DNA of 64,000 nt from Kaistella polysaccharea (lineage in GTDB: Bacteria > Bacteroidota > Bacteroidia > Flavobacteriales > Weeksellaceae), in the NCBI RefSeq assembly GCF_020410745.1, contig NZ_CP084528.1:558001-622000 (forward strand), written 5' to 3'. The notes under the pieces were generated by a model, which made no database searches, was not told the DNA's origin, and saw only the letters and a program-made list of their open reading frames with translations. Shown here piece after piece: positions 17,264 through 25,090 of this stretch. The stretch's first letter is position 1, and each line of letters starts with the position of its first letter. The translations under genes were made by a program, and so were the position numbers.

Positions 17264-18448
17264 TTATTTACGAACAAAACTTTCTACATCCTCAGCGCTT
17301 ACAGGATTAGACCCTAAAATAATTAAACGTTCAACAACATTTCGCAACTCGCGAATGTTTCCAGTCCAAGTGAAATTTTTCAAAGCGGTGATCGCTTTAT
17401 CATCAAATGTTTTGAGCGCTGTACCATGTTCATCTGAAATAACCTTTGCGAAATGCTTAACCAATAACTGAATATCATCTTTTCTTTCATCCAGAGAGGG
17501 TACATAAATTTCGATTACCGATAGACGGTGGTAGAGATCTTCCCGAAATTTACCTTCAGCAATCTCTTTCTGCATATTTTTATTGGTAGCCGCTAAAACA
17601 CGTACATCTACTTTTATTTCCTTGTCACTTCCGACAGGTGAAACTTTACTTTCTTGTAGCGCTCGCAAAACTTTCGCCTGCGCAATCAAGGACATATCGC
17701 CAATTTCATCCAGGAAAATTGTTCCATTATTAGCAAGCTCAAATTTCCCCTGTTTATCTTTTATAGCTCCAGTAAAGCTTCCTTTAACATGGCCAAATAA
17801 TTCTGATTCAATAAGTTCCGACGGAATTGCCGCACAATTTACTTCAATCATGGGTCCTTTGCTTCGGTCACTCTGAGCATGAATCGCGTGAGCCACGAGT
17901 TCTTTTCCTGCGCCATTTGGACCGGTAATTAAAACGCGGGCGTCTGAAGCTGCTACTTTTTCAATCATGTCCTGAATCTTCTTTAAAGCTGGAGATTCAC
18001 CGATCATCTGATATTTTTTGTTAACCTTTTTTTTCAGCGTCGAATTTTCGGTTTTTAGGTGCTGATTGGTTTTCTGCAAATTTCTTTTATCTAACGCATT
18101 TCGCACACTTGTGATCAAACGGTTAATGTCAATTGGTTTGGAAATAAAGTCGTAGGCTCCGTCCTTCAGACAATCTACAGCAGTATCAATATCAGCGTGG
18201 CCAGAAATCATTACAAAAGTGGTGTCTGGTTTCACCTGTAAAGATTGTTTCAACAATTCCGTACCTGAAATCTTTGGCATTTTAATATCGGAAACCACCA
18301 GGGCGAAATCCTCTTTTTCAATTTGTTTGAAGCCTTCTAAACCGTCGTCTGCAATCACGAATTCATATTCAGGGAGTTCCTCCGAAAGAATGCTTTGCAA
18401 CACTCCTGAAATAGCCTTTTCATCTTCAACAATTAAGATTTTCTGCAT
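17264..18448 (-). CDS. NtrC-like sigma-54 activator, receiver plus AAA+, no DNA-binding domain
   Basis: Response regulator, 394 aa. The receiver has the acidic pocket E8-D9, phospho-acceptor D54 (VVSDIKMP) and Lys104 (FISKP). The AAA+ domain has Walker A GPNGAGKE, a sigma-54 contact loop reading GSFTGA (usual form GAFTGA), Walker B GTIFLDEIGDM, and arginine-finger region FREDLYHRLSVIEIYVPSLD. The protein ends at NPVSAEDVESFVRK, right after the AAA+ lid, so the usual Fis-type helix-turn-helix is absent. I infer that it activates sigma-54 promoters without its own operator or with a partner. No kinase is adjacent. Monocistronic with a strong terminator. Confidence 0.93.
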   Translation of the reverse strand: MQKILIVEDEKAISGVLQSILSEELPEYEFVIADDGLEGFKQIEKEDFALVVSDIKMPKISGTELLKQSLQVKPDTTFVMISGHADIDTAVDCLKDGAYDFISKPIDINRLITSVRNALDKRNLQKTNQHLKTENSTLKKKVNKKYQMIGESPALKKIQDMIEKVAASDARVLITGPNGAGKELVAHAIHAQSDRSKGPMIEVNCAAIPSELIESELFGHVKGSFTGAIKDKQGKFELANNGTIFLDEIGDMSLIAQAKVLRALQESKVSPVGSDKEIKVDVRVLAATNKNMQKEIAEGKFREDLYHRLSVIEIYVPSLDERKDDIQLLVKHFAKVISDEHGTALKTFDDKAITALKNFTWTGNIRELRNVVERLIILGSNPVSAEDVESFVRK

Positions 18449-18537
18449 TAGTAAAATTTTATGGATTTTTTATTTAAAGTAATTATAATGAGCAACGTAG
18501 TAAGCAAAAATCGTACCCAACAAGCCTGCTTTTCTGT

Positions 18538-19197
18538 CTACCGTTGCCCGAAAATTGCCGAACCAATACGAACTGAATTTGCGCCACACCCAATTGCAAC
18601 CTCATAGTCATTGCTCATGCCCATAGAAAGTATTGATAATGGTTGCTGTCGAGATAGTTGTTCGAATAAATTATTCAACATGGTAAATTCCTTTTCAACT
18701 TGCCGATGATCATCTGTGAAAGTTGCCATTCCCATCAAACCAAGAACTTTGACATTTTTAAAATTTCCAGCTACATATTCCTGGAAAAGTTCTTTAACCT
18801 CATGAATTTCAAGGCCATATTTAGTTTCTTCTTCCGCAATTTTCACCTGAAGTAAAATGTTAATTGTACGGTTATATTTTTCGGCCTGTTTGTTAATTTC
18901 TTGTAAAATCTTTCTAGAATCTACACTTTGAATAGTGTTTATAAATTCAGCGATATATTTCACTTTATTGGTTTGAAGGTGACCGATCAAATGCCACTGA
19001 ATATCTTTTGGCAAAACGTCGTATTTTTCAACCAATTCTTGAACCTTATTTTCGCCGAACACACGCTGACCTAAATCGTAAACTTGTTTTATAGTATTTG
19101 ATTCGTGTGTTTTCGAAACTGCAACTAACTGGACATTTTCTGGTAAAGTTTTAATAACATCATTATATCTCCCTTGAAGACCTGTAATTTCCTGCAT
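18538..19197 (-). CDS. YggS/PLPBP family pyridoxal-phosphate homeostasis protein
   Basis: Fold-type III PLP-binding protein, 219 aa from ATG 19197. The PLP lysine is in LVAVSKTHE; FGENKVQELVEKYDVL, WHLIGHLQTNKVKYI and SMGMSNDYEVAIGCGANSVR are family signatures. The family buffers pyridoxal phosphate and affects amino-acid and keto-acid pools. The longer frame from 19290 adds 31 residues with no family similarity and was rejected. Divergent from the small unknown gene at 19368. Confidence 0.93.
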   Translation of the reverse strand: MQEITGLQGRYNDVIKTLPENVQLVAVSKTHESNTIKQVYDLGQRVFGENKVQELVEKYDVLPKDIQWHLIGHLQTNKVKYIAEFINTIQSVDSRKILQEINKQAEKYNRTINILLQVKIAEEETKYGLEIHEVKELFQEYVAGNFKNVKVLGLMGMATFTDDHRQVEKEFTMLNNLFEQLSRQQPLSILSMGMSNDYEVAIGCGANSVRIGSAIFGQR

Positions 19198-19355
19198 AAT
19201 AGTGTTTAAAAATTCTTTGTTGAAAGAGTAAAAGTTTCCGAGCACAAAATTACTGCTTTTAAAACTGACCTCCAAAGTGACAAATGACACATTTCTTAAA
19301 ACTTTTTTATTCTAAATTAGGGTGATTTCACCTATTTAGTAAGATGTTTTAATTT

Positions 19356-19363
19356 TAAATTTG
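19356..19363 (+). promoter_or_regulatory. -7 box TAAATTTG 4 nt before a start codon
   Basis: Perfect TAnnTTTG box ending 4 nt before ATG 19368. No TTG at -33. With transcription starting about 4-7 nt after the box, the mRNA would be leaderless. Confidence 0.5.
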
Positions 19364-19367
19364 CGAG

Positions 19368-19766
19368 ATGAGTGATTTAGAAAAACATTTAATAACTGGC
19401 GAGGATTGCCAGATTCTTGCGAAAGAATACGAACGCACAAATTACGCGGTCATTAACAATAGCAGAAAACACGATAAACCTGATTCAAAATACTATACCT
19501 TTGACTTAGAAGTTCTACAGGATTATATTAATGTGATCCGAGAAGGATTGGAAAAAAAGGGAATTAAAAATAAAGGAATACGTGTAAATCTGGGAAAATA
19601 TCCGGAAGAAAGATTTAATGAAAAATTAGATCCGGCATACCTGGGATATCAAACAGTATTCTTTTCTGCAACATCTATCGAACCTGATTCAATGATATCT
19701 CCACAGAGAACCGAGGACGAAAAAGATTTACCAGGTTTGAATTTTGGGCAACTTTGTCCACCATAA
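19368..19766 (+). CDS. Small soluble protein of unknown function
   Basis: A 132-aa soluble protein that I do not recognise. It is charged, without signal peptide or membrane helix. It contains DLEVLQDYINVIREGLEKKG and IRVNLGKYPEERF, and ends in GLNFGQLCPP with one Cys. Nine nt later begins a membrane protein, then a histidine kinase and its response regulator, so it may belong to the same signalling operon. Its function there is unknown. The -7 box lies 4 nt before the ATG. Confidence 0.7.
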   Translation: MSDLEKHLITGEDCQILAKEYERTNYAVINNSRKHDKPDSKYYTFDLEVLQDYINVIREGLEKKGIKNKGIRVNLGKYPEERFNEKLDPAYLGYQTVFFSATSIEPDSMISPQRTEDEKDLPGLNFGQLCPP

Positions 19767-19775
19767 ACTTTAATT

Positions 19776-20456
19776 ATGATTGAATGGAATAGGGATGCCG
19801 CGGGTTATGTACAACTCGTTTTTATTCTCATGTATTTTGTCCTGCTCATTGTAAAGAGAAAGAAATTAGGAAATGGAATTTTCTACCTGATCATTGCAGC
19901 GGGTATTGTGTTTTTTACTGACACTTATATTTTAACAATGCGCCTCGATAATCCGAAATTTAATAGCGCTCCCATTTATTCGGTGGCGGTAAATTTTTTC
20001 GTATTTCTGCTCTATTTTTTATATTTCAGAATTATTTTACACAATGAAAAATCCAGGCAGACCAATCTCGTAACGCTTATCATATTTGTAAGCAGCTACC
20101 TTATTTTCGCAGTAACTACAAAAAACTTTTTTAAGGTTTTTCCTTTTAATTTTTATTTTACGGAGTTAATTTTACTCGTCGTAAATATTTTCCTGGTTTT
20201 ACGGGAAACCTTTAATTCCGATAAAATTCTCAATATCAAGTCGTACTATCCTTTTTGGGTCTGTATTGGTATGATGGCTTTATATTTGGGAATTACCCCA
20301 CTACTAATAATCAGCCATTCCCTTGTTAATGTGATGAATGTCAATATATTTTTCATAATTTTATTTCTTATAAATATTCTTGGTTATTCAATCTTAATTA
20401 CGGGCATATTTTATGGAAATAAATTAAAGAAGAAACGTGAACCTTTCCGAAATTGA
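19776..20456 (+). CDS. Integral membrane protein preceding a histidine kinase
   Basis: A 226-aa protein with about seven hydrophobic segments (for example VQLVFILMYFVLLIV, IFYLIIAAGIVFFTD, VAVNFFVFLLYFLYF, LVTLIIFVSSYLIFAV, TELILLVVNIFLVL, FWVCIGMMALYLGI and IFFIILFLINILGYSIL). No known family is recognised with confidence; the layout resembles seven-TM sensor modules. Its 3' end overlaps the kinase gene by 20 nt, and the kinase has only one short membrane segment. I infer that this protein could provide or modulate the sensing function. Unknown ligand. Confidence 0.78.
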   Translation: MIEWNRDAAGYVQLVFILMYFVLLIVKRKKLGNGIFYLIIAAGIVFFTDTYILTMRLDNPKFNSAPIYSVAVNFFVFLLYFLYFRIILHNEKSRQTNLVTLIIFVSSYLIFAVTTKNFFKVFPFNFYFTELILLVVNIFLVLRETFNSDKILNIKSYYPFWVCIGMMALYLGITPLLIISHSLVNVMNVNIFFIILFLINILGYSILITGIFYGNKLKKKREPFRN

Positions 20457-21225
20457 TTTTTTATTGGTAATCACCACATTCATTGTACTACTCGTTATCG
20501 TAATGATGATAATGGTGTATGGTATTTTTATTAAAAAAAAGTCACAGCTTATATTATCACAGCAACGAAAAGACGCACATTTCGAACAGGAACTGGCCAT
20601 ATCGCAGGTAGAAATTAAAGAACAAACGCTCAATTATATCGGTCAGGAACTTCATGATGATTTGGGTCAGAAATTATCGGTAGCAAGATTAATGACTAAT
20701 AAAATAATTTTGGCAGGCGACCGCGAAAAAGATCAAATTGCGAAAGAAGTAAATCTTCTAATTGGCGAGTGCATACAGGACATTAGAAATTTATCGAAAG
20801 TTTTTATCAGTACGCAGGTTAAACATTTTGGATTTGTTGAATCTCTGGAAAGGGAAATTTTTCGAATTGAACGTCTGGAATTGTTAAAGGTAAAATACGA
20901 TATCAATAATCATGGATTGGAAATTAGTCCTGATCATGCTTTAATATTATTCAGAATTATACAAGAATGCATCAATAATGTCATAAAACATGCAAAATCC
21001 AATAATTTGGTCATCAAGGTTAAAGATGAATTAAATTTCATAGAAATTTTTATTAATGATTATGGAATAGGCTTTAATCCAGAAAACAAAGCGGACGGCA
21101 GCGGACTGAAAAACATTAAAAACAGAGCAAAAATTATCAATGCTAATTTCAGAATTAGATCTACTGCCGCACGCGGAACTGAAATTACAATCACCTATCA
21201 AAAACCCTCACCATGGAAAGGATAA
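20437..21225 (+). CDS. Sensor histidine kinase (HisKA_3 type) with GTG start
   Basis: Two-component kinase, 262 aa, GTG start at 20437 inside the end of the upstream gene. One N-terminal transmembrane helix (about 8-30), a short coiled linker, then the dimerisation box YIGQELHDDLGQKLSVARL with phospho-acceptor His73. The ATPase domain has an N-box (IIQECINNVIKHAKS), G1 (NDYGIGF) and G2 (GSGLKNIKNRA). There is no periplasmic or PAS sensor domain. It overlaps the response regulator gene by 13 nt, so the pair is translationally coupled. Confidence 0.93.
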   Translation: MNLSEIDFLLVITTFIVLLVIVMMIMVYGIFIKKKSQLILSQQRKDAHFEQELAISQVEIKEQTLNYIGQELHDDLGQKLSVARLMTNKIILAGDREKDQIAKEVNLLIGECIQDIRNLSKVFISTQVKHFGFVESLEREIFRIERLELLKVKYDINNHGLEISPDHALILFRIIQECINNVIKHAKSNNLVIKVKDELNFIEIFINDYGIGFNPENKADGSGLKNIKNRAKIINANFRIRSTAARGTEITITYQKPSPWKG

Positions 21226-21857
21226 AAGTAGCAATAGTCGACGATCACAAGTTAGTCTCAAAGGCATTGGAAAACATGATCTCTTTCAATCCGAGTTTTA
21301 AAGTGGTGATGAATTGTTTTAATGGCGAGGATTTTTTGGAGAAACTGGCGGTACAAACGATAATGCCCGAGGTTGTGCTGATGGACATTAATATGCCCAA
21401 AAAAAACGGTATTGAAACCACCGCAGAAATTACCGCGAATTATCCTGAAATTAAGGTTATTGCTTTGACGATGGAAGATAATGAGACCACTATTATTAAT
21501 ATGTTGAAAGCTGGTGCAAAAGGGTATTTATTAAAAGATATGTCACCCGATATTCTTTTTAGTGCCATTAATATTGTTCATGAAAAAGGGATTTTTTACA
21601 CGGACATTGTTACCCAAAGTCTTCTTAAAATAAAAACAGAAGAAAAAGCAACGCAAGAAATCACTAATACACTGAAAGATAGAGAATTGGAATTTATTCG
21701 GCACTCATGCTCAGAACTTACTTATAAAGAAATTGCGGAGCAAATGTTTGTGAGCCCCAGAACTGTAGATGGATACAGAGATTCTGTATTTGCAAAACTC
21801 AATGTAAAAACGCGTGTCGGTATTGTTTTGTTTGCTATAAAACACGAATTAGACTGA
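21213..21857 (+). CDS. NarL/LuxR-family response regulator
   Basis: Cognate regulator of the preceding kinase, 214 aa. The receiver is complete: D10-D11 pocket, phospho-acceptor D58 (VVLMDINMP), Thr86 (ALTM) and Lys108 (GYLLKD). The C-terminal LuxR helix-turn-helix reads DRELEFIRHSCSELTYKEIA and MFVSPRTVDGYRDSVFAKLN. It ends the operon; a terminator lies at 21945-21969. Targets are unknown, though the kinase and membrane protein upstream suggest a membrane-derived signal. Confidence 0.93.
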   Translation: MERIKVAIVDDHKLVSKALENMISFNPSFKVVMNCFNGEDFLEKLAVQTIMPEVVLMDINMPKKNGIETTAEITANYPEIKVIALTMEDNETTIINMLKAGAKGYLLKDMSPDILFSAINIVHEKGIFYTDIVTQSLLKIKTEEKATQEITNTLKDRELEFIRHSCSELTYKEIAEQMFVSPRTVDGYRDSVFAKLNVKTRVGIVLFAIKHELD

Positions 21858-21899
21858 AAAAAGGGTGATTTAACTCTTTTTATGTGTTGCTTTAAAGTC

Positions 21900-21907
21900 T
21901 ATTTTTG
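21900..21907 (+). promoter_or_regulatory. Isolated -7-like box TATTTTTG before the 21945 terminator
   Basis: A TAnnTTTG match with no gene behind it other than a 16-codon ORF (21931-21981) that runs through the terminator hairpin. No -33 TTG. Could be chance in AT-rich DNA. Confidence 0.2.
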
Positions 21908-21944
21908 TCCTATCATTAACGCACAAATAATGGAAAAAAATAAG

Positions 21945-21969
21945 AAGCCGGTTTTTAAATCGGCTTTTT
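21945..21969 (+). terminator. Terminator after the kinase-regulator operon
   Basis: Stem AAGCCG / CGGCTT with a 10-nt loop and T5 tail, 88 nt after the stop at 21857. Confidence 0.7.
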
Positions 21970-22010
21970 ATATGGAATGAAGTGAAGAATATGATTAAAG
22001 ACAAAATATT

Positions 22011-22700
22011 TTAAATACGTCGCGCTAGTAATTGCTTTTTAAGAAGTTCCATTCCTTCTGTGGCCGTAGTCTGAAAGCAATTGGAATTGGCCTTAAATTG
22101 TGCGGGAAGCTTCGGATCGATTACAAAAATTTCACAATTCGATGATACGTTATGAATGAGGCCAGCGGCGGGATAAACATTCATAGATGTTCCGATAATT
22201 AATAATAGATCTGCTTCTTCTACAATCTTAACTGCGTTTTCCATTTCGGTCACCATTTCCCCAAACCAAACAATATGTGGTCGCAATTGGATACCATTAT
22301 CAGTACAATCTCCCAAATTCAAATCAATCTCCCACGAGATAATTTCCGAGTCGTCATCAACCGGGCGTGCTTTTTTAAGCTCTCCGTGAAGATGCAATAC
22401 TTTAGTTGAGCCGGCGCGTTCGTGTAGATCATCTACATTTTGTGTTATAATCGTAACATCAAAATCATTTTCCAGCTCGGCTAATATTTCGTGTGCTCTG
22501 TTGGGTTTTACTTCTAACAATTGTTTTCTCCGCTGATTGTAAAAGTTTAAAACAAGTTGGGGATTTCTCTCAAAACCTTCCGGACTTGCAACATCTTCCA
22601 CACGGTGATCCTCCCAAAGTCCATCTGAATCCCGAAAAGTCTTCACGCCACTTTCGGCAGATATTCCCGCACCTGATAGAACAACTAATTTTTCTTTCAT
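22011..22700 (-). CDS. Sir2-family NAD-dependent deacylase (class III type)
   Basis: Sirtuin, 229 aa, removing acyl groups from protein lysines with NAD+ as co-substrate. Motifs: GAGISAESGVKTFR (NAD loop), TQNVDDLHERAGS, catalytic His105 in LHLHGEL, VWFGEM, and GTSMNVYPAAGL. Y54 and R57 (FYNQRR) match the Tyr-x-x-Arg pair that gives SIRT5/CobB-type enzymes their preference for negatively charged acyl groups such as succinyl. The zinc-binding four-Cys module between the catalytic His and VWFGE is missing; only C132 remains. Monocistronic and divergent from the GNAT gene. Confidence 0.93.
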   Translation of the reverse strand: MKEKLVVLSGAGISAESGVKTFRDSDGLWEDHRVEDVASPEGFERNPQLVLNFYNQRRKQLLEVKPNRAHEILAELENDFDVTIITQNVDDLHERAGSTKVLHLHGELKKARPVDDDSEIISWEIDLNLGDCTDNGIQLRPHIVWFGEMVTEMENAVKIVEEADLLLIIGTSMNVYPAAGLIHNVSSNCEIFVIDPKLPAQFKANSNCFQTTATEGMELLKKQLLARRI

Positions 22701-22763
22701 CTATTTTTTTTAAAAATAAAGAAATATCCACAAAAAGCCAAATGACCGTCAGGAAACTTTTTT

Positions 22764-22771
22764 TAACTTTG
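22764..22771 (+). promoter_or_regulatory. -7 box TAACTTTG of the GNAT gene
   Basis: Perfect TAnnTTTG box, 17 nt before ATG 22789. It overlaps the alternative GTG start at 22771, so that start cannot be translated from this promoter. Confidence 0.55.
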
Positions 22772-22788
22772 TGAAACATCATATATTA

Positions 22789-23307
22789 ATGGTACCAGAA
22801 AATACTAAAATTCAAATACACAAAGCTGAAACTGCTGATGCACCGGAGATCTGGAAGATACTGCAGCATGCAATCACACGGAGAAAAATTGATGGAAGCA
22901 CGCAGTGGCAAGATGGTTATCCCAATCCAGACACTATTCATAATGACATCGCAAAAGGATATGGATTCACTTTTTCAGCGCAAGGAAAAATTGCCGGATA
23001 TGCCGCTGTTATTTTAGATTTAGAACCAGAATACGAGGAGCTCAACACTTGGGAATGTAAACCTCCGTATGCAGTCATTCACCGCGTTGCAGTAGGTTCT
23101 GACTTTCTAAATAAGGGAGTAGCAACCGAAATTTTTCGATCTGTAGAAAAATTAGTTCTAGACAAGAAAATCGGAAGTATAAGAGTAGATACCATTTCTG
23201 ACAACGAAGGTATGTTACGAATTTTTGAAAAATTAAATTACATCTACCGTGGTGAGGTTTTTGTCCGAGGCGCTGCCAGAAGAGCTTTTGAAAAAAAACT
23301 TTCCTAA
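22789..23307 (+). CDS. GNAT family N-acetyltransferase
   Basis: Gcn5-related acetyltransferase, 172 aa from ATG 22789, transferring acetyl from acetyl-CoA to an unknown amine. The central acetyl-CoA region reads VIHRVAVGSDFLNKGVATEI, followed by IRVDTISDNEGMLRIFEKLN and YIYRGEVFV, the normal motif A and B order. The N-terminal half contains ITRRKIDGSTQWQDGYPNPD, seen in small GNAT proteins of Firmicutes and Bacteroidetes. The GTG start at 22771 is rejected because of the promoter box. Confidence 0.88.
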   Translation: MVPENTKIQIHKAETADAPEIWKILQHAITRRKIDGSTQWQDGYPNPDTIHNDIAKGYGFTFSAQGKIAGYAAVILDLEPEYEELNTWECKPPYAVIHRVAVGSDFLNKGVATEIFRSVEKLVLDKKIGSIRVDTISDNEGMLRIFEKLNYIYRGEVFVRGAARRAFEKKLS

Positions 23308-23320
23308 CAAACATTAGCCT

Positions 23321-23347
23321 TTTTATGTGAAAACACTTCACGTAAAA
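23321..23347. repeat. 11-bp inverted repeat upstream of gpmI, possible operator
   Basis: TTTTATGTGAA / TTCACGTAAAA with a 5-nt centre; all 11 positions pair, one as a T-G wobble. There is no T-run, so it is a poor terminator. It contains TGTGA...TCACG, similar in outline to CRP/FNR-type sites, and is centred about 50 nt upstream of the gpmI transcription start inferred from the -7 box. Confidence 0.4.
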
Positions 23348-23371
23348 TTCGCCTAATGCCACTCAAATCAT

Positions 23372-23379
23372 TAAATTTG
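23372..23379 (+). promoter_or_regulatory. -7 box TAAATTTG of gpmI
   Basis: Perfect TAnnTTTG box 25 nt before ATG 23405; no obvious -33 TTG, which might be compensated by an activator at the 23321-23347 repeat. Confidence 0.45.
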
Positions 23380-23404
23380 TATTTCAATTAAAATTTTTAA
23401 GTCC

Positions 23405-24934
23405 ATGTCAAAAAAAGCCATTTTAGCTATATTAGACGGATGGGGTTTAGGTACCGATCCAGAAGTTTCAGCAATTGCACAAGCCAACACGCCGTTTATA
23501 GATTCATGTTATAAGAATTTCCCTCACACCACTTTAGAAGCCAGCGGAATTGCCGTAGGATTACCATTTGGTCAAATGGGAAACTCAGAGGTAGGTCATA
23601 TGAATTTAGGTGCAGGTCGCGTAGTCTACCAGAATTTGGTTAAACTAAACATGGCAGTAGAAAACGCCACATTAGGAAAAGAAAATGTTATTACCCGTGC
23701 TTTTGAATATGCTTTAGAAAATAAAAAACAAGTTCATTTTATTGGTCTTGTTTCAGATGGTGGTGTTCATTCACATATTAATCATTTGAAAGGTTTGTTG
23801 ACGGCAGCCCATGAGTATGGTTTAAATGAAAAAGTATTCGTGCATGCTTTTACAGATGGTCGTGATTGTGATCCTCATTCCGGGAAAGGTTTTATCGAAG
23901 AACTTTTAAATCATATGGAAATAACAACCGGAAAACTTGCAACCGTAATCGGACGCTATTACGCGATGGATCGCGACAAACGATGGGAACGTGTGAAATT
24001 AGCCTACGATGCCATGGTTAATGGAATTGGGGAGCAAAGTCAAAATATCTTGCAGTCGATTGATAACTCATACAAAAATGGAATAACAGACGAATTTCTC
24101 AAACCCATTATTGCACTCAAAGAAAGCAGTTTGCCAACAGCTAAAATAGAAAATGATGACGTCGTATTCTGCTTCAATTTCCGTACAGATAGAGGCCGGG
24201 AAATTACACAGGCATTGTCACAGGAGAGTTTCCCCGATTTTGGAATGCATCCGCTAAATTTGTACTATGTCACCATGACGAACTACGATAAAGATTTCAA
24301 TAATGTGAAGGTCGTTTTCAATGAAGATGTTCTCCACCAAACGCTGGGAGAGGTTCTGGAAAATAATGGCAAGACACAGATTCGGGTCGCTGAAACTGAA
24401 AAATACCCACACGTTACCTTTTTCTTTTCAGGCGGACGAGAAGACTTGTTTAAGGGTGAATCCCGCCTACTTTGTCCAAGCCCAAAAGAAGTTCCAACCT
24501 ATGATTTTAAACCAGAAATGTCGGCATTTGATATCACTGAAAAAATACTTCCTGAAATTGAAAAAGAAAGTGCAGATTTCATCTGTTTAAATTTTGCAAA
24601 TGCTGATATGGTTGGTCATACCGGCGTTTTTTCAGCAGCCGTTAAAGCCGCTGAAACTGTAGATCAATGTATTGAAAAAGTTGCAACAGCGGCTTACGAA
24701 CATAGGTACGCAGTTTTTATTCTTGCTGACCATGGAAATTCCGATGTGATGATCAATGAAGACGGAAGCCCTAATACCCAACACTCTACGAATTTAGTAC
24801 CGTTGATTGTGATGGACAAAGATAAAACTTGGAACTTAAAACCTGGAAAACTAGGAGATGTGGCACCTTCAATTTTGAAAGTCATGGGTGTAGCCATTCC
24901 AGAGGTAATGACGGGGGAAATTTTAGTTAATTAA
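23405..24934 (+). CDS. gpmI: 2,3-bisphosphoglycerate-independent phosphoglycerate mutase
   Basis: Glycolytic enzyme interconverting 3- and 2-phosphoglycerate, 509 aa, Mn-dependent alkaline-phosphatase fold. The first metal Asp is in LDGWG (D11), the nucleophile Ser61 is in MGNSEVGHMNLGAGR, FTDGRDCDPHSG and GRYYAMDRDKRWERV bind substrate, and NFANADMVGHTG with ILADHGNSD carry the second metal site. Length and motifs are complete. Monocistronic, with its own -7 box and an upstream inverted repeat. Confidence 0.97.
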   Translation: MSKKAILAILDGWGLGTDPEVSAIAQANTPFIDSCYKNFPHTTLEASGIAVGLPFGQMGNSEVGHMNLGAGRVVYQNLVKLNMAVENATLGKENVITRAFEYALENKKQVHFIGLVSDGGVHSHINHLKGLLTAAHEYGLNEKVFVHAFTDGRDCDPHSGKGFIEELLNHMEITTGKLATVIGRYYAMDRDKRWERVKLAYDAMVNGIGEQSQNILQSIDNSYKNGITDEFLKPIIALKESSLPTAKIENDDVVFCFNFRTDRGREITQALSQESFPDFGMHPLNLYYVTMTNYDKDFNNVKVVFNEDVLHQTLGEVLENNGKTQIRVAETEKYPHVTFFFSGGREDLFKGESRLLCPSPKEVPTYDFKPEMSAFDITEKILPEIEKESADFICLNFANADMVGHTGVFSAAVKAAETVDQCIEKVATAAYEHRYAVFILADHGNSDVMINEDGSPNTQHSTNLVPLIVMDKDKTWNLKPGKLGDVAPSILKVMGVAIPEVMTGEILVN

Positions 24935-25059
24935 TATTATTTAGTAAACTGCTTTGGAGTATTAATTGCTTAAAGTTAAAGGATAATGTATTTTAATTCA
25001 ATCAAAACGAGTAATTTTTAATTATTAAATCAACTATGTAGTAGATAATAATTTTAAAT

Positions 25060-25067
25060 TATATTTG
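25060..25067 (+). promoter_or_regulatory. -7 box TATATTTG of the desaturase gene
   Basis: Perfect TAnnTTTG box, 23 nt before ATG 25091. The flanking DNA is AT-rich and no -33 TTG is visible at the expected distance. Confidence 0.45.
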
Positions 25068-25090
25068 TAAATAAAATAAAAAGAGCGAAA

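Noticed and set aside
21931-21981. 16-codon ORF with an upstream TATTTTTG box (21900-21907)
   Set aside because: It runs through the terminator hairpin of the kinase-regulator operon, has no -33 element, and AT-rich sequence makes both box and ORF likely by chance.
23321-23347. Hairpin after the GNAT gene as a terminator
   Set aside because: No T-run on either side in the needed position; kept only as an inverted repeat and possible operator.
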